Source: Lysinibacillus sp. FSL W8-0992 (GTDB taxonomy: Bacteria > Bacillota > Bacilli > Bacillales_A > Planococcaceae). Taken from it: a DNA stretch of 64,000 nt. Below the pieces are notes generated by a model. The model had not been told where the DNA came from and searched no databases. It saw nothing but the letters and a program-made list of their open reading frames with translations. Both the position numbers and the translations under genes were made by a program. This document shows, piece after piece, positions 1 to 9,782 of this stretch; positions within the stretch are counted from its first letter, which is position 1; each line of letters begins with the position of its first letter. Where the stretch lies: positions 3,286,001-3,350,000 of the forward strand of contig NZ_JBBOZQ010000001.1 in NCBI RefSeq assembly GCF_038008685.1, written 5' to 3'.

Positions 1-1254
1 AATTAGTGGAAACTTAATTTCATTTAACGTTTCAAAAAAAGTTTTACCCCATTCGTGCCAAGAAACGTGAAAAATAAATTTAGAAACGATTGCAGCTAAT
101 AATATTGCTGTGCCCGCTGCGCCTAACAATTCTAGTTTATAAAATGCTGCTATTGGTTCCCCTGTAGTGCCATTTAATACTTGATTATGTAAAAGCGGTA
201 CTTCTGCTGTAAATGTCACCGCTTGTCCTACTACATTGATGCCTTTTAAAATGATATTTGTCCCTTCATAATTTCCCGTTAAAGCACTTTTGACTATCGG
301 TATTCCCCAACAAGAAATAAAAGCTGTCAAAATGATAAATGGTGACCAAGACTTTAATATTGTTCCTCCTCTATACGACTCTTTTATTGCCATTGAATCA
401 GCGGTCGCTTCACGTTCTGAAGCAAAGCGATAAATCGTTTTAGGTTGCCAAAATTTCATGAAAATAGCTAGTGCAAAGAGCGATACTAATGCAGATAAAA
501 CATCGGGTAATTCAGGGCCTAAAAAATTCGAGCTCAAAAACTGTGTCACCGCAAATGATATACCTGACACTAAAATGGCTGGCATTACTTCCCAAGCTTT
601 TTTAAAGCCAGTCATTATTAACACTAAAAAGAATGGAATAAATACTGCTAAAAAGGGTAATTGACGTCCTACCATTTTTGAAATCTCAAATGCTGCGATT
701 CCCGTCGGCCCTTCCATTGCAGTAATCGGAACACCAATGGCTCCGAATGCAACTGGTGCAGTATTGGCAATTAAACAAAGGCCTGCAGCATACAACGGGT
801 TAAAGCCAAGCCCAACTAATAACGCAGCAGAAATAGCAACCGGTGCCCCAAAACCGGCAGCTCCTTCTAAGAAGGCTCCAAATGAAAACGCTACGAGTAA
901 TGCTTGAATACGTCGGTCTTCCGTAATGGATAAGACAGATTGTCGAATTATATTAAAATTCCCTGTTTTTACGGTGATATTGTATAAGAAAACAGATGTT
1001 ATGATAATCCACCCAATTGGTAATAGTCCATAAACCGCCCCCTGTGTAGCGGACATTATCGCAGTCCCTACTGGCACTTTAAAAGCAATAGTAGCCAAAA
1101 TTAAAGAAACAAGCAAAGTCGTTACGCCTGCCAAATAGCCTTTCATTTTTTTAATCGCTAATGCCCAGAAAAAATAAAGAATAGGAATAACTGCCACAAT
1201 TGCAGACCATGTCAAACTACCCCCAACAGCTGTAAAATTTTGTGTAAATGTCAA
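1..1254 (-). CDS. lutP: L-lactate permease (LctP/LutP family), C-terminus cut by window edge
   Basis: Integral membrane proton-coupled lactate importer. 418 codons are visible and the family is usually about 530-560 residues, so the C-terminus lies outside the window. The frame opens with a TTG at 1254 behind a GGGGG ribosome site at 1262-1266; no in-frame ATG lies upstream. Visible family signatures are the FGAFLEGAAGFGAPVAI stretch about 130 residues in and many hydrophobic helices. It is divergent from the lutR/lutABC block, and a 13-bp palindrome repeated before lutA sits in its upstream region, so both are probably controlled together. Family is certain; lactate as substrate rests on family and context. 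Confidence 0.93.
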   Translation of the reverse strand, partial: MTFTQNFTAVGGSLTWSAIVAVIPILYFFWALAIKKMKGYLAGVTTLLVSLILATIAFKVPVGTAIMSATQGAVYGLLPIGWIIITSVFLYNITVKTGNFNIIRQSVLSITEDRRIQALLVAFSFGAFLEGAAGFGAPVAISAALLVGLGFNPLYAAGLCLIANTAPVAFGAIGVPITAMEGPTGIAAFEISKMVGRQLPFLAVFIPFFLVLIMTGFKKAWEVMPAILVSGISFAVTQFLSSNFLGPELPDVLSALVSLFALAIFMKFWQPKTIYRFASEREATADSMAIKESYRGGTILKSWSPFIILTAFISCWGIPIVKSALTGNYEGTNIILKGINVVGQAVTFTAEVPLLHNQVLNGTTGEPIAAFYKLELLGAAGTAILLAAIVSKFIFHVSWHEWGKTFFETLNEIKFPLI

Positions 1255-1479
1255 ATTACATACCCCCAAATAAAAATTTCTCCCAAACTAATGACTGTAA
1301 GCAACAACAAACCACATTTTGATTCGTTTCCTGAGTTGTAAACCAATTGGCTACATGCTCATACTTACGCATTGTCATTGTAGAAACTACAAATGAAGTT
1401 ATCCCTTTAGCAACACCTACAAATTATTACAAACATATTCTTTTAATTTTCATAAGCCCTCCAAACAATAATAGATTAG

Positions 1480-1492
1480 GTCATCTGATGAC
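1480..1492. promoter_or_regulatory. Probable LutR operator, copy 1
   Basis: GTCATCTGATGAC is a 6-1-6 perfect inverted repeat. The identical 13-mer occurs again at 2537-2549 in front of lutA. This copy lies between the divergent permease and regulator genes. FadR-type GntR regulators bind such short palindromes; the assignment to LutR is inference. The rest of the 445-base gap is AT-rich, with a TATAAT at 1657-1662 suited to lutR. Confidence 0.75.
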
Positions 1493-1699
1493 TATATGAT
1501 AAAATTATATTAACTATATTTTAAAAATTCAATAATTTTTCATAATTCTTTTTAACTTATTGAAATAGACACTTCCGCAAAGCTTTCATGAATGGACAAT
1601 CTATACTATTCACTTTAAACAGTGAGTAAAATTCTATTCATCATGTATAATAAAGTTATAATGTAGAGCAATCGATCGAGATGAATGAGGTGTAGCTCC

Positions 1700-2419
1700 T
1701 TGGAATTAAAGAAAATTAAACAAAAAAAAATATATGAGGAAGTATCAGAAATGCTCTATGAAAAAATTCGGGCTGGTGAACTGAAGCCCGGAGATCGTCT
1801 TGATTCAGTAGAGCAACTTGCTGAACAATTACAAGTTAGTAGATCTGCCATTAGGGAAGCCTTATCCGCCCTAAAAGCAATGGGCTTAATTGAAATCAAA
1901 CAAGGTTCCGGGACTTTTGTTAAAAACACTCCTTCCCAAAAGCTTGATTTCCCATTTTCAACACTAACTTTAACAAATAAAAAAGATATCTCTCATTTAT
2001 TAAAAGTACGGAAAATTATTGAAGTGGGTGCTGCTGCGAGCGCTGCCATCCATCGAACTGAAGAAGATTTACAAACAATGCTTCGTATTTTAGATGACAT
2101 GAAACTTGCACAAGGCGATGGTGAGCTAGGCGAAAAAGCAGACTTTCAATTTCACGCAGCAATTTCAGCTGCCTCTCAAAATCCCCTGCTGGCAACAATT
2201 TTAGACCAAGTATCTGGTTTAATGATTGATACGATGAAAGAAACACGCCGTATTTGGCTGTATTCGAAAAAGACAACTAGTGAAAAATTATATGATGAGC
2301 ATATGCAAATTTTCCTCGCTATTAAGCAACAAAACGAAGAGCTAGCGAAGCATGCGATGTCCTCTCATTTAAGCAACGTCGAGGAAGTTTTAATGCAATA
2401 CTTCGAAACGAGTCATTAA
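1700..2419 (+). CDS. lutR: GntR/FadR-family regulator of lactate utilisation (LutR-like)
   Basis: One-component repressor: an N-terminal winged helix (about residues 8-72, with RSAIREALSALKAMG as the recognition region) and a C-terminal FCD ligand domain. An ATG at 1685 is in frame, but the GAGGTG ribosome site at 1687-1692 lies just after it and is correctly spaced for the TTG at 1700. That start gives MELKKIKQKKIYEEV, matching the usual N-terminus of the family. It sits between the lactate permease and lutABC, with the same palindrome on both sides, so it most likely represses both until lactate is present. About 239 residues, normal for the family. Confidence 0.88.
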   Translation: MELKKIKQKKIYEEVSEMLYEKIRAGELKPGDRLDSVEQLAEQLQVSRSAIREALSALKAMGLIEIKQGSGTFVKNTPSQKLDFPFSTLTLTNKKDISHLLKVRKIIEVGAAASAAIHRTEEDLQTMLRILDDMKLAQGDGELGEKADFQFHAAISAASQNPLLATILDQVSGLMIDTMKETRRIWLYSKKTTSEKLYDEHMQIFLAIKQQNEELAKHAMSSHLSNVEEVLMQYFETSH

Positions 2420-2536
2420 GTAAATGTAGCTGCCTATGTAAGATGGGTAGCTACTATTTTTTTGAAAATTTGCAATTAACACTTTCAACAATCCAGAAGG
2501 TTGTAGTATTATTAAAACAATCTATTTACATACCAA

Positions 2537-2549
2537 GTCATCTGATGAC
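2537..2549. promoter_or_regulatory. Probable LutR operator, copy 2 (before lutA)
   Basis: Exact repeat of the 13-bp palindrome at 1480-1492, placed 51 bases before the lutA start in the lutR-lutA gap. Two identical copies beside two transcription units of one pathway argue for a shared operator. Binding by LutR is inferred. Confidence 0.78.
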
Positions 2550-2599
2550 CAGTTGATTAATCGTTTGAATAGGAAATTATCACATAAGGAGTGATGAGC

Positions 2600-3316
2600 A
2601 TGAAAGTAACACTTTTTGCGACTTGTTTAGTCGATATGTTTCAAGGTGATGTAGGAAAAGCTGTCGTTGAAGTATTAGAGAGACTCGGCTGTGACATCGA
2701 CTTTCCAGAAAATCAAATTTGCTGTGGACAGCCTGCCTACAATAGCGGCTACGTCCAAGAATCCAAAAATGCTATGAAAAAAATGATTACAGCTTTTGAA
2801 CATGCAGAGTATGTCGTCTCCCCTTCTGGCTCTTGTGCCTATATGTTTAAAGAATATCCTGAAGTATTTAAAGGAGATCCTATATGGGAACATAAAGCGC
2901 AGGCATTAGCAGAAAAAACATACGAATTCACTGAATTTATTGTGAATGTTTTACAAATTGAAGATGTAGGTGCCCATTTAGAAGGTAAGGCAACTTTTCA
3001 CACTTCTTGCCATATGACCAGACTGCTTGGTGTGAAAGAAGCTCCTATTAAATTATTAGGGCATGTTAAAGGCTTACAATACGTGGAGCTCCCAGGAAAA
3101 GAACGCTGTTGCGGTTTTGGTGGCACATTTTCGGTAAAGATGGGGAATATTTCTGGAGAAATGGTCAGTGAAAAAGTACAAAACGTGGAAGAAACTGAAG
3201 CAGATATTTTAATTGGTGCGGACGCTGGCTGTTTAATCAATATCGGCGGTAGAATTGAGCGGCAAGGGAAACCAATAAAAGTCATGCATATTGCGGAAGT
3301 GCTAAACTGCCGATAA
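2600..3316 (+). CDS. lutA: L-lactate oxidation iron-sulfur subunit LutA
   Basis: Cytosolic subunit of the LutABC complex that oxidises L-lactate to pyruvate. It carries two cysteine-rich CCG domains, with CCG at about residues 41-43 and again at 170-172 (CCGFGGTFS), which hold Fe-S clusters in this family (also seen in GlpC and HdrB). GTG and ATG codons at 2591-2596 are in frame, but AAGGAG at 2586-2591 is correctly placed for ATG 2600, giving 238 residues. It is first in an operon with lutB 25 bases downstream, and the probable LutR operator lies upstream. Confidence 0.94.
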   Translation: MKVTLFATCLVDMFQGDVGKAVVEVLERLGCDIDFPENQICCGQPAYNSGYVQESKNAMKKMITAFEHAEYVVSPSGSCAYMFKEYPEVFKGDPIWEHKAQALAEKTYEFTEFIVNVLQIEDVGAHLEGKATFHTSCHMTRLLGVKEAPIKLLGHVKGLQYVELPGKERCCGFGGTFSVKMGNISGEMVSEKVQNVEETEADILIGADAGCLINIGGRIERQGKPIKVMHIAEVLNCR

Positions 3317-3341
3317 ATTGCATTTAGAGGAGGATAATCGA

Positions 3342-4769
3342 ATGGCAATGAAAACAAGCGATGATAGGTTTAACCAGCGAGTAACGAAAGAGCTAGAAAA
3401 TACTTTTATGCGCGGCGCAGTATCAAGTGCTCAAGAACGCTTTCAAACACGTCGTTTACAACAAGCAAATGAGCTTGGACACTGGGAAGAATGGCGTTCC
3501 CATGGTGAGGAAATTCGACAACATGTACTTGCCAATTTAGATTATTACTTATACCAGCTTAGTGAAAATGTTGCAAAACGTGGTGGACATGTGTATTTCG
3601 CTAAAACTGCTGAAGAAGCAACTACCTATATCCAACAGATTGCAATAGAGAAACAAGCAAAGAAAATTGTTAAATCTAAATCAATGGTAACGGAAGAAAT
3701 TAATTTAAACCCTGCTCTCGAACAACTAGGCTGTGAAGTGATTGAAACAGATCTTGGTGAATATATTTTGCAAGTTGGTGACCATGAACCACCCTCTCAT
3801 ATCGTCGTGCCAGCATTGCATAAAAATAAAGAACAAATTCGTGATATTTTTAAAGAAAAACAAGGCTATGACAAAACAGAAAAACCGGAAGAACTGGCAC
3901 TTTATGTTCGTGAAAAACTACGAAACGAATACTTAACAGCAGATATTGGTATTACAGGCTGTAACTTTGCTATCGCAGAAAGTGGCTCAATTACGCTCGT
4001 TACAAATGAAGGTAATGCTGACTTAGTAACTGCTTTACCTAAAACACAAATTACAGTGATGGGAATGGAACGTATTGTTCCTACATTTGAGGAAATGGAA
4101 GTGCTTGTCAGTTTATTAACAAGAAGTGCAGTTGGGCAAAAGCTAACAAGTTATATTACAACGTTAACAGGTATAAAAGATGAGAACGATACAGATGGGC
4201 CAGAAGAATTCCATTTAGTTATCGTCGACAATGGCCGTTCGAATATTTTAGGTGGTGAATTCCAGCCTATATTACAATGCATTCGCTGTGCAGCATGTAT
4301 CAACGCGTGCCCTGTATACCGTCATGTTGGTGGCCATACATATGGGTCGATTTACTCTGGGCCAGTCGGTGTTGTACTATCACCACTTTTGGGAGGGTAT
4401 GATGATTTCAAAGAGTTACCATATGCTTCTACTTTATGCGGTGCTTGCACAGATGCTTGCCCTGTCAAAATCCCATTGCATCAACTGATACACCGGCACC
4501 GTCAAGTCATCGTTGAAAATGAAGGGAAGGCTCCAGTGTCTGAAAAGCTTCTCATGAAAGCGTTCGGCTTAGGTGCTTCTTCCCCTACTTTATATAAGAT
4601 GGCAACGAAAATGGCATCGCCAGCTATGTCACCATTTACAAAGGACAATAAAATTTCAAACGGTCCAGGGCCATTAAAAGCATGGACCGAAGCTAGGGAT
4701 TTCCCTGCCCCGAATAAGGAAAACTTCCGAAGCTGGTTTAACAACCGTACTAAAGGAGGGTCTGAATAA
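3342..4769 (+). CDS. lutB: L-lactate oxidation iron-sulfur subunit LutB
   Basis: Central subunit of LutABC, 475 residues. An N-terminal LUD-type domain is followed by a ferredoxin-like segment: Cys 313, 316, 319 and 323 in [12 protein letters not shown], then Cys 366, 369 and 373 in CGACTDACP, ligands for two [4Fe-4S] clusters. The start is set by AGAGGAGG at 3326-3333 before ATG 3342; an in-frame TTG at 3318 lies ahead of that site and is rejected. The stop overlaps the lutC start by one base (TAATG), indicating translational coupling. Confidence 0.95.
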   Translation: MAMKTSDDRFNQRVTKELENTFMRGAVSSAQERFQTRRLQQANELGHWEEWRSHGEEIRQHVLANLDYYLYQLSENVAKRGGHVYFAKTAEEATTYIQQIAIEKQAKKIVKSKSMVTEEINLNPALEQLGCEVIETDLGEYILQVGDHEPPSHIVVPALHKNKEQIRDIFKEKQGYDKTEKPEELALYVREKLRNEYLTADIGITGCNFAIAESGSITLVTNEGNADLVTALPKTQITVMGMERIVPTFEEMEVLVSLLTRSAVGQKLTSYITTLTGIKDENDTDGPEEFHLVIVDNGRSNILGGEFQPILQCIRCAACINACPVYRHVGGHTYGSIYSGPVGVVLSPLLGGYDDFKELPYASTLCGACTDACPVKIPLHQLIHRHRQVIVENEGKAPVSEKLLMKAFGLGASSPTLYKMATKMASPAMSPFTKDNKISNGPGPLKAWTEARDFPAPNKENFRSWFNNRTKGGSE

Positions 4770-5485
4770 TGGCAGGAAGCATTCTAAATAGAGATGCATT
4801 TTTATCTAATATTGCCAATCAACTCGGACGAGCACCAAAAACAGAATTAACTAAGCCGATTTGGCAATATCAGCCACAGGACCGTGTTTTAAAAGATGCT
4901 ACAAAGGATGATTTAGTAGCCGTCTTAGAGGAACAATGTAAAAATATTAATACAAATATGCTCATAACCAATACAGCTAATCTAGCAGCTGATTTACAAG
5001 CAGTCGTAGATATCTACGGTGGTCGGTCTGTCATCACATGGCAAGACGAACGCTTTGATCACTATGGATTATCACATATGATGCATACACAATGGCCACA
5101 AACAAATATTCAACTTTATGTATGGAATGAGACACAGCCAGAGGAAAATATCCTACAAGCTGAAAAAGCAAACATCGGTATAACCATTAGTGAGATGACA
5201 TTAGCCGAATCAGGTACCGCCGTGCTATTCAGCGACAAGCATAAAGGGAGATCGGTTAGCTTTTTACCCGAAAAGTCGATTATTTTAATTCCTAAAAGTA
5301 CAATTGTTCCACGAATTACCCAAGCAGCTCGATGGATTAGCAAAAAAGTTCAAAATGGTGAACATATTGCTTCCTGTATTAATTTTATTACGGGTCCAAG
5401 TAATTCCGCAGATATCGAAATGATTCCTGTCGTTGGTGTCCACGGCCCTATTAAAGCAACATATATCGTCATCGAGGATCAATAA
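4769..5485 (+). CDS. lutC: Lactate utilisation protein LutC (LUD domain)
   Basis: Third LutABC subunit, 238 residues, made of one LUD (DUF162) domain. The family motif with ITISEMTLAESGTAVL lies in the second half. The ATG overlaps the lutB stop by one base, and AAAGGAGGG at 4752-4760 serves as ribosome site. LutC is required with LutA and LutB for growth on lactate in Bacillus; its exact catalytic part is less clear. A GC-rich hairpin follows at 5493-5524. Confidence 0.93.
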   Translation: MAGSILNRDAFLSNIANQLGRAPKTELTKPIWQYQPQDRVLKDATKDDLVAVLEEQCKNINTNMLITNTANLAADLQAVVDIYGGRSVITWQDERFDHYGLSHMMHTQWPQTNIQLYVWNETQPEENILQAEKANIGITISEMTLAESGTAVLFSDKHKGRSVSFLPEKSIILIPKSTIVPRITQAARWISKKVQNGEHIASCINFITGPSNSADIEMIPVVGVHGPIKATYIVIEDQ

Positions 5486-5492
5486 ACGTAGC

Positions 5493-5524
5493 ACAGGCAT
5501 GCACGGGAAACTATGCATGCCTGT
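5493..5524 (+). terminator. Hairpin at the end of lutABC
   Basis: ACAGGCATGCA and TGCATGCCTGT form an 11-bp perfect stem with a 10-base loop, 8 bases after the lutC stop. The following sequence is not a clean T run, so termination may be weak or factor-dependent. The rest of the 216-base gap shows nothing further. Confidence 0.6.
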
Positions 5525-5701
5525 TACTATGGTGAAATTTGTATTATTGTAGGTAGAACAAGCATTATTGCTAGTAACACTTCTACTATTCAGTGTAAAC
5601 CTCTCACTACCGCTCAGAAAAACCTTTGTTATCGCCCATAAAACCCATGAAATCTACATTAATCTCCCGTTACCATTGATAGAATTTATCCTTTTGGGTA
5701 A

Positions 5702-6988
5702 TTAATTTGCTACTCTTTCTGCCATCGTCGTTTCTTCGTAAAATTCTGGGTGAGCTTCTTTTAAGACAGCTGTGCGTAGTAATACAAGTGTCATTACAAC
5801 TATAATCGCACTTGTAACAAGTAAAATACCTGTTGCTGGTAACATATCGTACAAAATACCATAAACGAGCATACCAATTGGCATCATGGACATAGCCATA
5901 GTTTCCATGAGACCAAATACACGTCCGCGGTATTCCTCAGATATAAGCTTTTGCATAAATACGCCTAGAGGCATATTTACGCCCATTTCAAAAATTGCAA
6001 AAATGAAGTAGAGCATAATATAAAAGACAACAATCATGGAATATGAAAAATCCGTAACTAACGGGATAACCGCAAATGCTAAGCTACTTGATAACAACAA
6101 TAAACAAAATTTAGAAAAACGAAGTGGCACTTTAATCTCGCCACGTGTTGCAAAATAGATGGAAGCTACTAGCATGCCGAGCGCACCTGCCGCTTCAACA
6201 AAACCAAAATGAGTAGGTTTGACCTTGAGTAACTCGATAACCACATACGTTCCACCGACTACGATTGCTGAGAAAAATAAATTAATCCACAATGATAACC
6301 ACATCACAACTTTAATAACTTTGTGTTGCTTAATATAGCTAAAGCCGCTAACAAGTCCTTTCCATATCTTTTCAGTTTTAACATCGTCCCCTCTTGTACT
6401 GTACAAATTAAAATTCATCGTTGCCTCTAAGCAAAAAGCAATCGCATAGGCAATCATATGCACAATTAAAAAAACTTCCATCGAGAAAAATCCGTACATC
6501 ATCCCACCGATTACTGGACCTCCAACGGCTGCAACGGACATTGACATTTGATTAAATGACATTGCGCGCTGTAAACGTTCTGGATTTACAAGTGTAGCAA
6601 TAGCTGAAGTAAAGGTTACACCTGAAAATGCAGAACAGAGTGTATAAAAAACTGTTGTCACATAAATCGCATTGACCGACATACCAAACATCTCTGTATA
6701 CAGCAGTAAACCTGCCATCGTCAAAATCGTTCCAGCTTGCGCTAATAAAATCGTTCGTTTTTTAGAATAATTATCTGCAACATAACCGGCTAATGGTGCA
6801 ACGAGAGCCCTAGGCAATATGGAACAAATCATGTTTGTTGCAAAGCTTGTGGCAGAACCTGTCATCGCTAAAATATACAAACTAATACCAAAGGACAACA
6901 CATGTGACCCTAACATTGCAATCATTTTACTTGCCGTAAAGGTCCACAAATGATAGGTCGCCTTTTTATATTTTGCTGCTTCATCCAT
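5702..6988 (-). CDS. MFS transporter, DHA3-type drug exporter family
   Basis: A 428-residue, 12-helix major facilitator protein. The loop between helices 2 and 3 carries GYVADNYSKKR, the classic MFS loop signature, and the overall shape is that of MefA-like proton antiporters (DHA3). The ribosome site GGAGGGA stands before ATG 6988. It is transcribed away from an HTH-TPR regulator at 7206, and two perfect 17-bp palindromes lie in the shared gap, so local control by that regulator is likely. Substrate is unknown; export of a drug or metabolite is inference. Confidence 0.85.
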   Translation of the reverse strand: MDEAAKYKKATYHLWTFTASKMIAMLGSHVLSFGISLYILAMTGSATSFATNMICSILPRALVAPLAGYVADNYSKKRTILLAQAGTILTMAGLLLYTEMFGMSVNAIYVTTVFYTLCSAFSGVTFTSAIATLVNPERLQRAMSFNQMSMSVAAVGGPVIGGMMYGFFSMEVFLIVHMIAYAIAFCLEATMNFNLYSTRGDDVKTEKIWKGLVSGFSYIKQHKVIKVVMWLSLWINLFFSAIVVGGTYVVIELLKVKPTHFGFVEAAGALGMLVASIYFATRGEIKVPLRFSKFCLLLLSSSLAFAVIPLVTDFSYSMIVVFYIMLYFIFAIFEMGVNMPLGVFMQKLISEEYRGRVFGLMETMAMSMMPIGMLVYGILYDMLPATGILLVTSAIIVVMTLVLLRTAVLKEAHPEFYEETTMAERVAN

Positions 6989-7024
6989 CGAAAAAATCCC
7001 TCCATATTTTATTTAAATTTAAAA

Positions 7025-7041
7025 GTTTAATTTCATTAAAC
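7025..7041. promoter_or_regulatory. Operator candidate 1, MFS/regulator gap
   Basis: GTTTAAT-TTC-ATTAAAC, a perfect 7-3-7 inverted repeat 37 bases upstream of the MFS start. An identical-arm copy lies 55 bases away at 7080-7096. It is a likely target of the adjacent HTH-TPR protein. Confidence 0.65.
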
Positions 7042-7079
7042 AAAATATACCACATCATTTACTTTTCTTGCAACAAAAA

Positions 7080-7096
7080 GTTTAATATAATTAAAC
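7080..7096. promoter_or_regulatory. Operator candidate 2, MFS/regulator gap
   Basis: GTTTAAT-ATA-ATTAAAC, the same 7-bp arms as at 7025-7041 with a different 3-bp centre. The centre-to-centre distance of 55 bp is about five helical turns, so both could be bound on one face by a multimer. Confidence 0.65.
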
Positions 7097-7205
7097 AAAC
7101 AAAAAATTCTAGGTCGTACCTAGCACTCTCGGCTGTTTTGGGTAAATGTATAGACTTTGCGAAGAATAGTTATTATTGTTAATAGTGAAGAAAGGAGGCG
7201 AGGCA

Positions 7206-8444
7206 GTGGACTCTTTAGGCATGAGGATTCGCAAATTACGAAAAGAACGAAAATTAACATTAGAGGCACTTGCTGCTGATCGTCTAACAAAAGGTATGCT
7301 AAGTCAAATAGAAAATGATAAAGCGAAGCCATCTATGGAAAGCTTAGATTATATTGCGGAACGTCTTGGTGTGAAAGCAAGCGAATTACTTGAACAAGTG
7401 ACATCATCTGATATTCGTCATCTTTTGGAGCAAGTAGAAATTATGTTTGCTGAGGTAAAGTTTGACGATGCGGACAACCATCAGCAAATCGTTGATATCA
7501 TTCACCCATACATAGACGATTTACCACTTAGCTATGAAGCTGGGCGTTTATTATATATTTATGCGAATGCGCAGTACGTTGCAGGCTTAACGACATGGGA
7601 ACCACCGCTTCAACAAGCGCGCCAAATATTTAAAGAAATCAATTTGTGGAGTCACTGGTTCAAAACCTATATGCTCCAGCTTGGCATTTTATCAGAAAAT
7701 CGCTTATATGAAGAAGCTTATCGATGTATTTTACAAGTGAAAGAGGAAGTTGCCCGCGAAAACTATCAGCTAGATTCACGTGATACGGGGAAATTGTCTT
7801 ATTATATTAGTATTTTTCAGCTAGCGATTGGTGAGCATGAGGCAGGTAAAAAATTAATTAACGAAACCATTGAACATGCCCATCAAAACCAACTGTTTTA
7901 TCATATCGATGATTTGTACCGTATTGGTTCCTATTGTGCCATGATTGATGGTGATTTCGAGCAGGCTGACCAAATGATGATGAAGTTGGAGCAGTATCGT
8001 ATTTTTGTTGAACAAGATGATGTCGATGCCTTTATATACGTCTTAAAATCCCATTATTATAACAATTATACACATGAGTATGAAAAAGCATTAGTTGAAA
8101 TTGAACATTTTAATGCCCTTACAGATTCAACAAAATTAAATAAAAACTTTTATTATGCTGAAAAGGGAAAATCATTGTATTTACTTGGTCGTTATACAGA
8201 ATCACTAGCAACATTTACCCATTTTACAGAAATCCCCATTTCAGTTTCACACCCTTATGATTTACTAAGTATGAATGAATGTTTTTCCTATAAAGCGCTA
8301 TGCTACGCACAGTTTGGCAAGCTAACAACTGCTTACGAAATTGCCAAAAAAGCATACCTTGATTCGAAAGATTTAATCGACCTACCTTATAAGCAAAAAA
8401 TTGAGGAAACGTATTTTACGATTAAAGCACAAATCGATTCTTAA
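7206..8444 (+). CDS. HTH (XRE) regulator with TPR repeats
   Basis: A 412-residue cytosolic regulator. An N-terminal Cro/CI-type helix-turn-helix (about residues 5-65, MRIRKLRKERKLTLEALA then GMLSQIENDKAKPSMESL) is followed by a long all-helical region resembling TPR repeats, the layout of peptide- or protein-sensing regulators such as RRNPP proteins. The start is GTG 7206, set by AAAGGAGG at 7191-7198; the in-frame ATG at 7176 lies upstream of that site. It is divergent from the MFS exporter and probably governs it. No peptide pheromone gene was found beside it, so true quorum sensing is not supported. Confidence 0.8.
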   Translation: MDSLGMRIRKLRKERKLTLEALAADRLTKGMLSQIENDKAKPSMESLDYIAERLGVKASELLEQVTSSDIRHLLEQVEIMFAEVKFDDADNHQQIVDIIHPYIDDLPLSYEAGRLLYIYANAQYVAGLTTWEPPLQQARQIFKEINLWSHWFKTYMLQLGILSENRLYEEAYRCILQVKEEVARENYQLDSRDTGKLSYYISIFQLAIGEHEAGKKLINETIEHAHQNQLFYHIDDLYRIGSYCAMIDGDFEQADQMMMKLEQYRIFVEQDDVDAFIYVLKSHYYNNYTHEYEKALVEIEHFNALTDSTKLNKNFYYAEKGKSLYLLGRYTESLATFTHFTEIPISVSHPYDLLSMNECFSYKALCYAQFGKLTTAYEIAKKAYLDSKDLIDLPYKQKIEETYFTIKAQIDS

Positions 8445-8460
8445 AGGAACCGTAGAAGCT

Positions 8461-8583
8461 GTTGATTTCCGCTACAGGCGGACGCTTTCCACCGACACAA
8501 TGTAAACCGCAACCCTCCCTAACGCGCGGCGCGGTTTATTGCGTTTTACATTGTGTGCGTTCCGCTGGAGTCACCGCCCTCCG
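8461..8583. repeat. Intergenic dispersed repeat, copy 1
   Basis: Begins GTTGATTTCCGCTACAGG and ends near CACCGCCCTCCG. It contains a 12-bp inverted repeat (ACACAATGTAAA at 8495-8506 and its complement at 8545-8556) around a GC-rich centre. A diverged copy in opposite orientation lies at 25506-25620. The GATTTCCGCT-AGGCGGACGCTTTCC opening resembles a repeat common in Bacillaceae intergenic DNA (from memory, not searched). An open frame through it is not a gene. Confidence 0.7.
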
Positions 8584-8626
8584 TACCAATCAACTGAGCA
8601 AGTTTTTCATTATAAGGATAAAAAAT

Positions 8627-8662
8627 GACAAAGCATCAAGAGTTAACTACTTGATGCTTGTC
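8627..8662. terminator. Long hairpin downstream of the HTH-TPR gene
   Basis: GACAAAGCATCAAG pairs with CTTGATGCTTGTC with a single bulge; the loop is 9 bases and contains AGTTAACT. There is no T run directly after it, but it precedes the strong palindrome at 8672. Confidence 0.5.
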
Positions 8663-8671
8663 TAAATGCTG

Positions 8672-8703
8672 AAAGGACTTGTAGAGTACTCTACAAGTCC
8701 TTT
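8672..8703. terminator. Bidirectional terminator between the HTH-TPR gene and rarD
   Basis: A perfect 32-bp palindrome, AAAGGACTTGTAGAGT and its complement, ending in TTTT on both strands. It lies 4 bases past the rarD stop and downstream of the convergent regulator unit. Confidence 0.85.
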
Positions 8704-8706
8704 TCG

Positions 8707-9612
8707 TTACGCAGATTTATGATGTGCTTTTCTTATTTCTATAATTTTCGAACCTGAGAACAATATTAAGGCTACCCAAATAATGCTGAATGCCAGTAGT
8801 TCAACTTGACTGAATGGTTCTTTATACAGTACCACGCCCAAAATTAAAACAATTGTTGGCGCTACATATTGTATAAAGCCTAATAGGTAAAGCGGAATAT
8901 TTTGAGCACCTTTAGCAAATAAAACTAAAGGCACAGCTGTCACAATACCGCTCACAATCATTAATACATCTGTTTGTGTATTAACATGTAAGAAAGATGC
9001 TTGGCTTGTTGAAAATAAATAGACGTAATAGCCTAACGCAAATGGGAGAATAAACATAGTTTCAATGGCTAGGCCCCTTGTTGCATCAAGTGTAATTTTC
9101 TTTTTCAGTACCCCATAAATAGCGAACGTTAGGGCAATTAAAATCGCCACCCAAGGTACTGTACCATAATTTACAGTTAGTATGATAACCGCAATAAACG
9201 CAATGGCTGTAGCAACCCATTGTGCCCGACTTAATGTCTCTTTAAAGAAGACAACACCAAAAATGACCGACAATAGTGGATTAATATAATAGCCAAGGCT
9301 TGTCTCAATCAAATGTTCATGGGTTACAGCCCAAATATATAAGTACCAATTCATTGAAATGACAAAAGATGCACATGCTAACTGCCAAAAAATCTTCTGG
9401 TGTGTCCATAAATATTTTAAATCAGCTAATAAATCTTTGCGCATACCGAAAATAATGACTGCTAGTACTGTAAAGACGAAGGACCATATTACACGCCCTA
9501 ATAAAATTTCCATACTTGGCACATGCTCAAGTAGTTTCCAGTAAAGTGGGAATGCTCCCCAAATGGCATAGGCAAAAAACGCTGCCAATACCCCTTTTTT
9601 CTCATTTGACAT
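8707..9612 (-). CDS. rarD: EamA/DMT-family transporter RarD
   Basis: A 301-residue inner membrane protein with about ten helices and two EamA repeats. The N-terminus GVLAAFFAYAIWGAFPLYWKLL is diagnostic of the RarD subfamily. RarD proteins are annotated from a chloramphenicol-sensitivity phenotype, but their true substrate is not established. Single gene with its own strong terminator at 8672-8703; no link to its neighbours is visible. Confidence 0.9.
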   Translation of the reverse strand: MSNEKKGVLAAFFAYAIWGAFPLYWKLLEHVPSMEILLGRVIWSFVFTVLAVIIFGMRKDLLADLKYLWTHQKIFWQLACASFVISMNWYLYIWAVTHEHLIETSLGYYINPLLSVIFGVVFFKETLSRAQWVATAIAFIAVIILTVNYGTVPWVAILIALTFAIYGVLKKKITLDATRGLAIETMFILPFALGYYVYLFSTSQASFLHVNTQTDVLMIVSGIVTAVPLVLFAKGAQNIPLYLLGFIQYVAPTIVLILGVVLYKEPFSQVELLAFSIIWVALILFSGSKIIEIRKAHHKSA

Positions 9613-9782
9613 TGTCTTTAATTCTCCTACTCTTCTTAAATCAATTACGACACTCTCGTAATTTCACAAGTTTGACGTTTATTTATAATGTGAAAGAATA
9701 GACTAATTATAGGACTTTGACCGGCAACTGTAAATGCACAATTTTACTATGAACATATTGTTTATTGCTAAAACACCTGACA

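Noticed and set aside
8462-8665. A 67-residue frame starting in the repeat
   Set aside because: It is made of repeat and hairpin DNA, with no ribosome site and odd composition.
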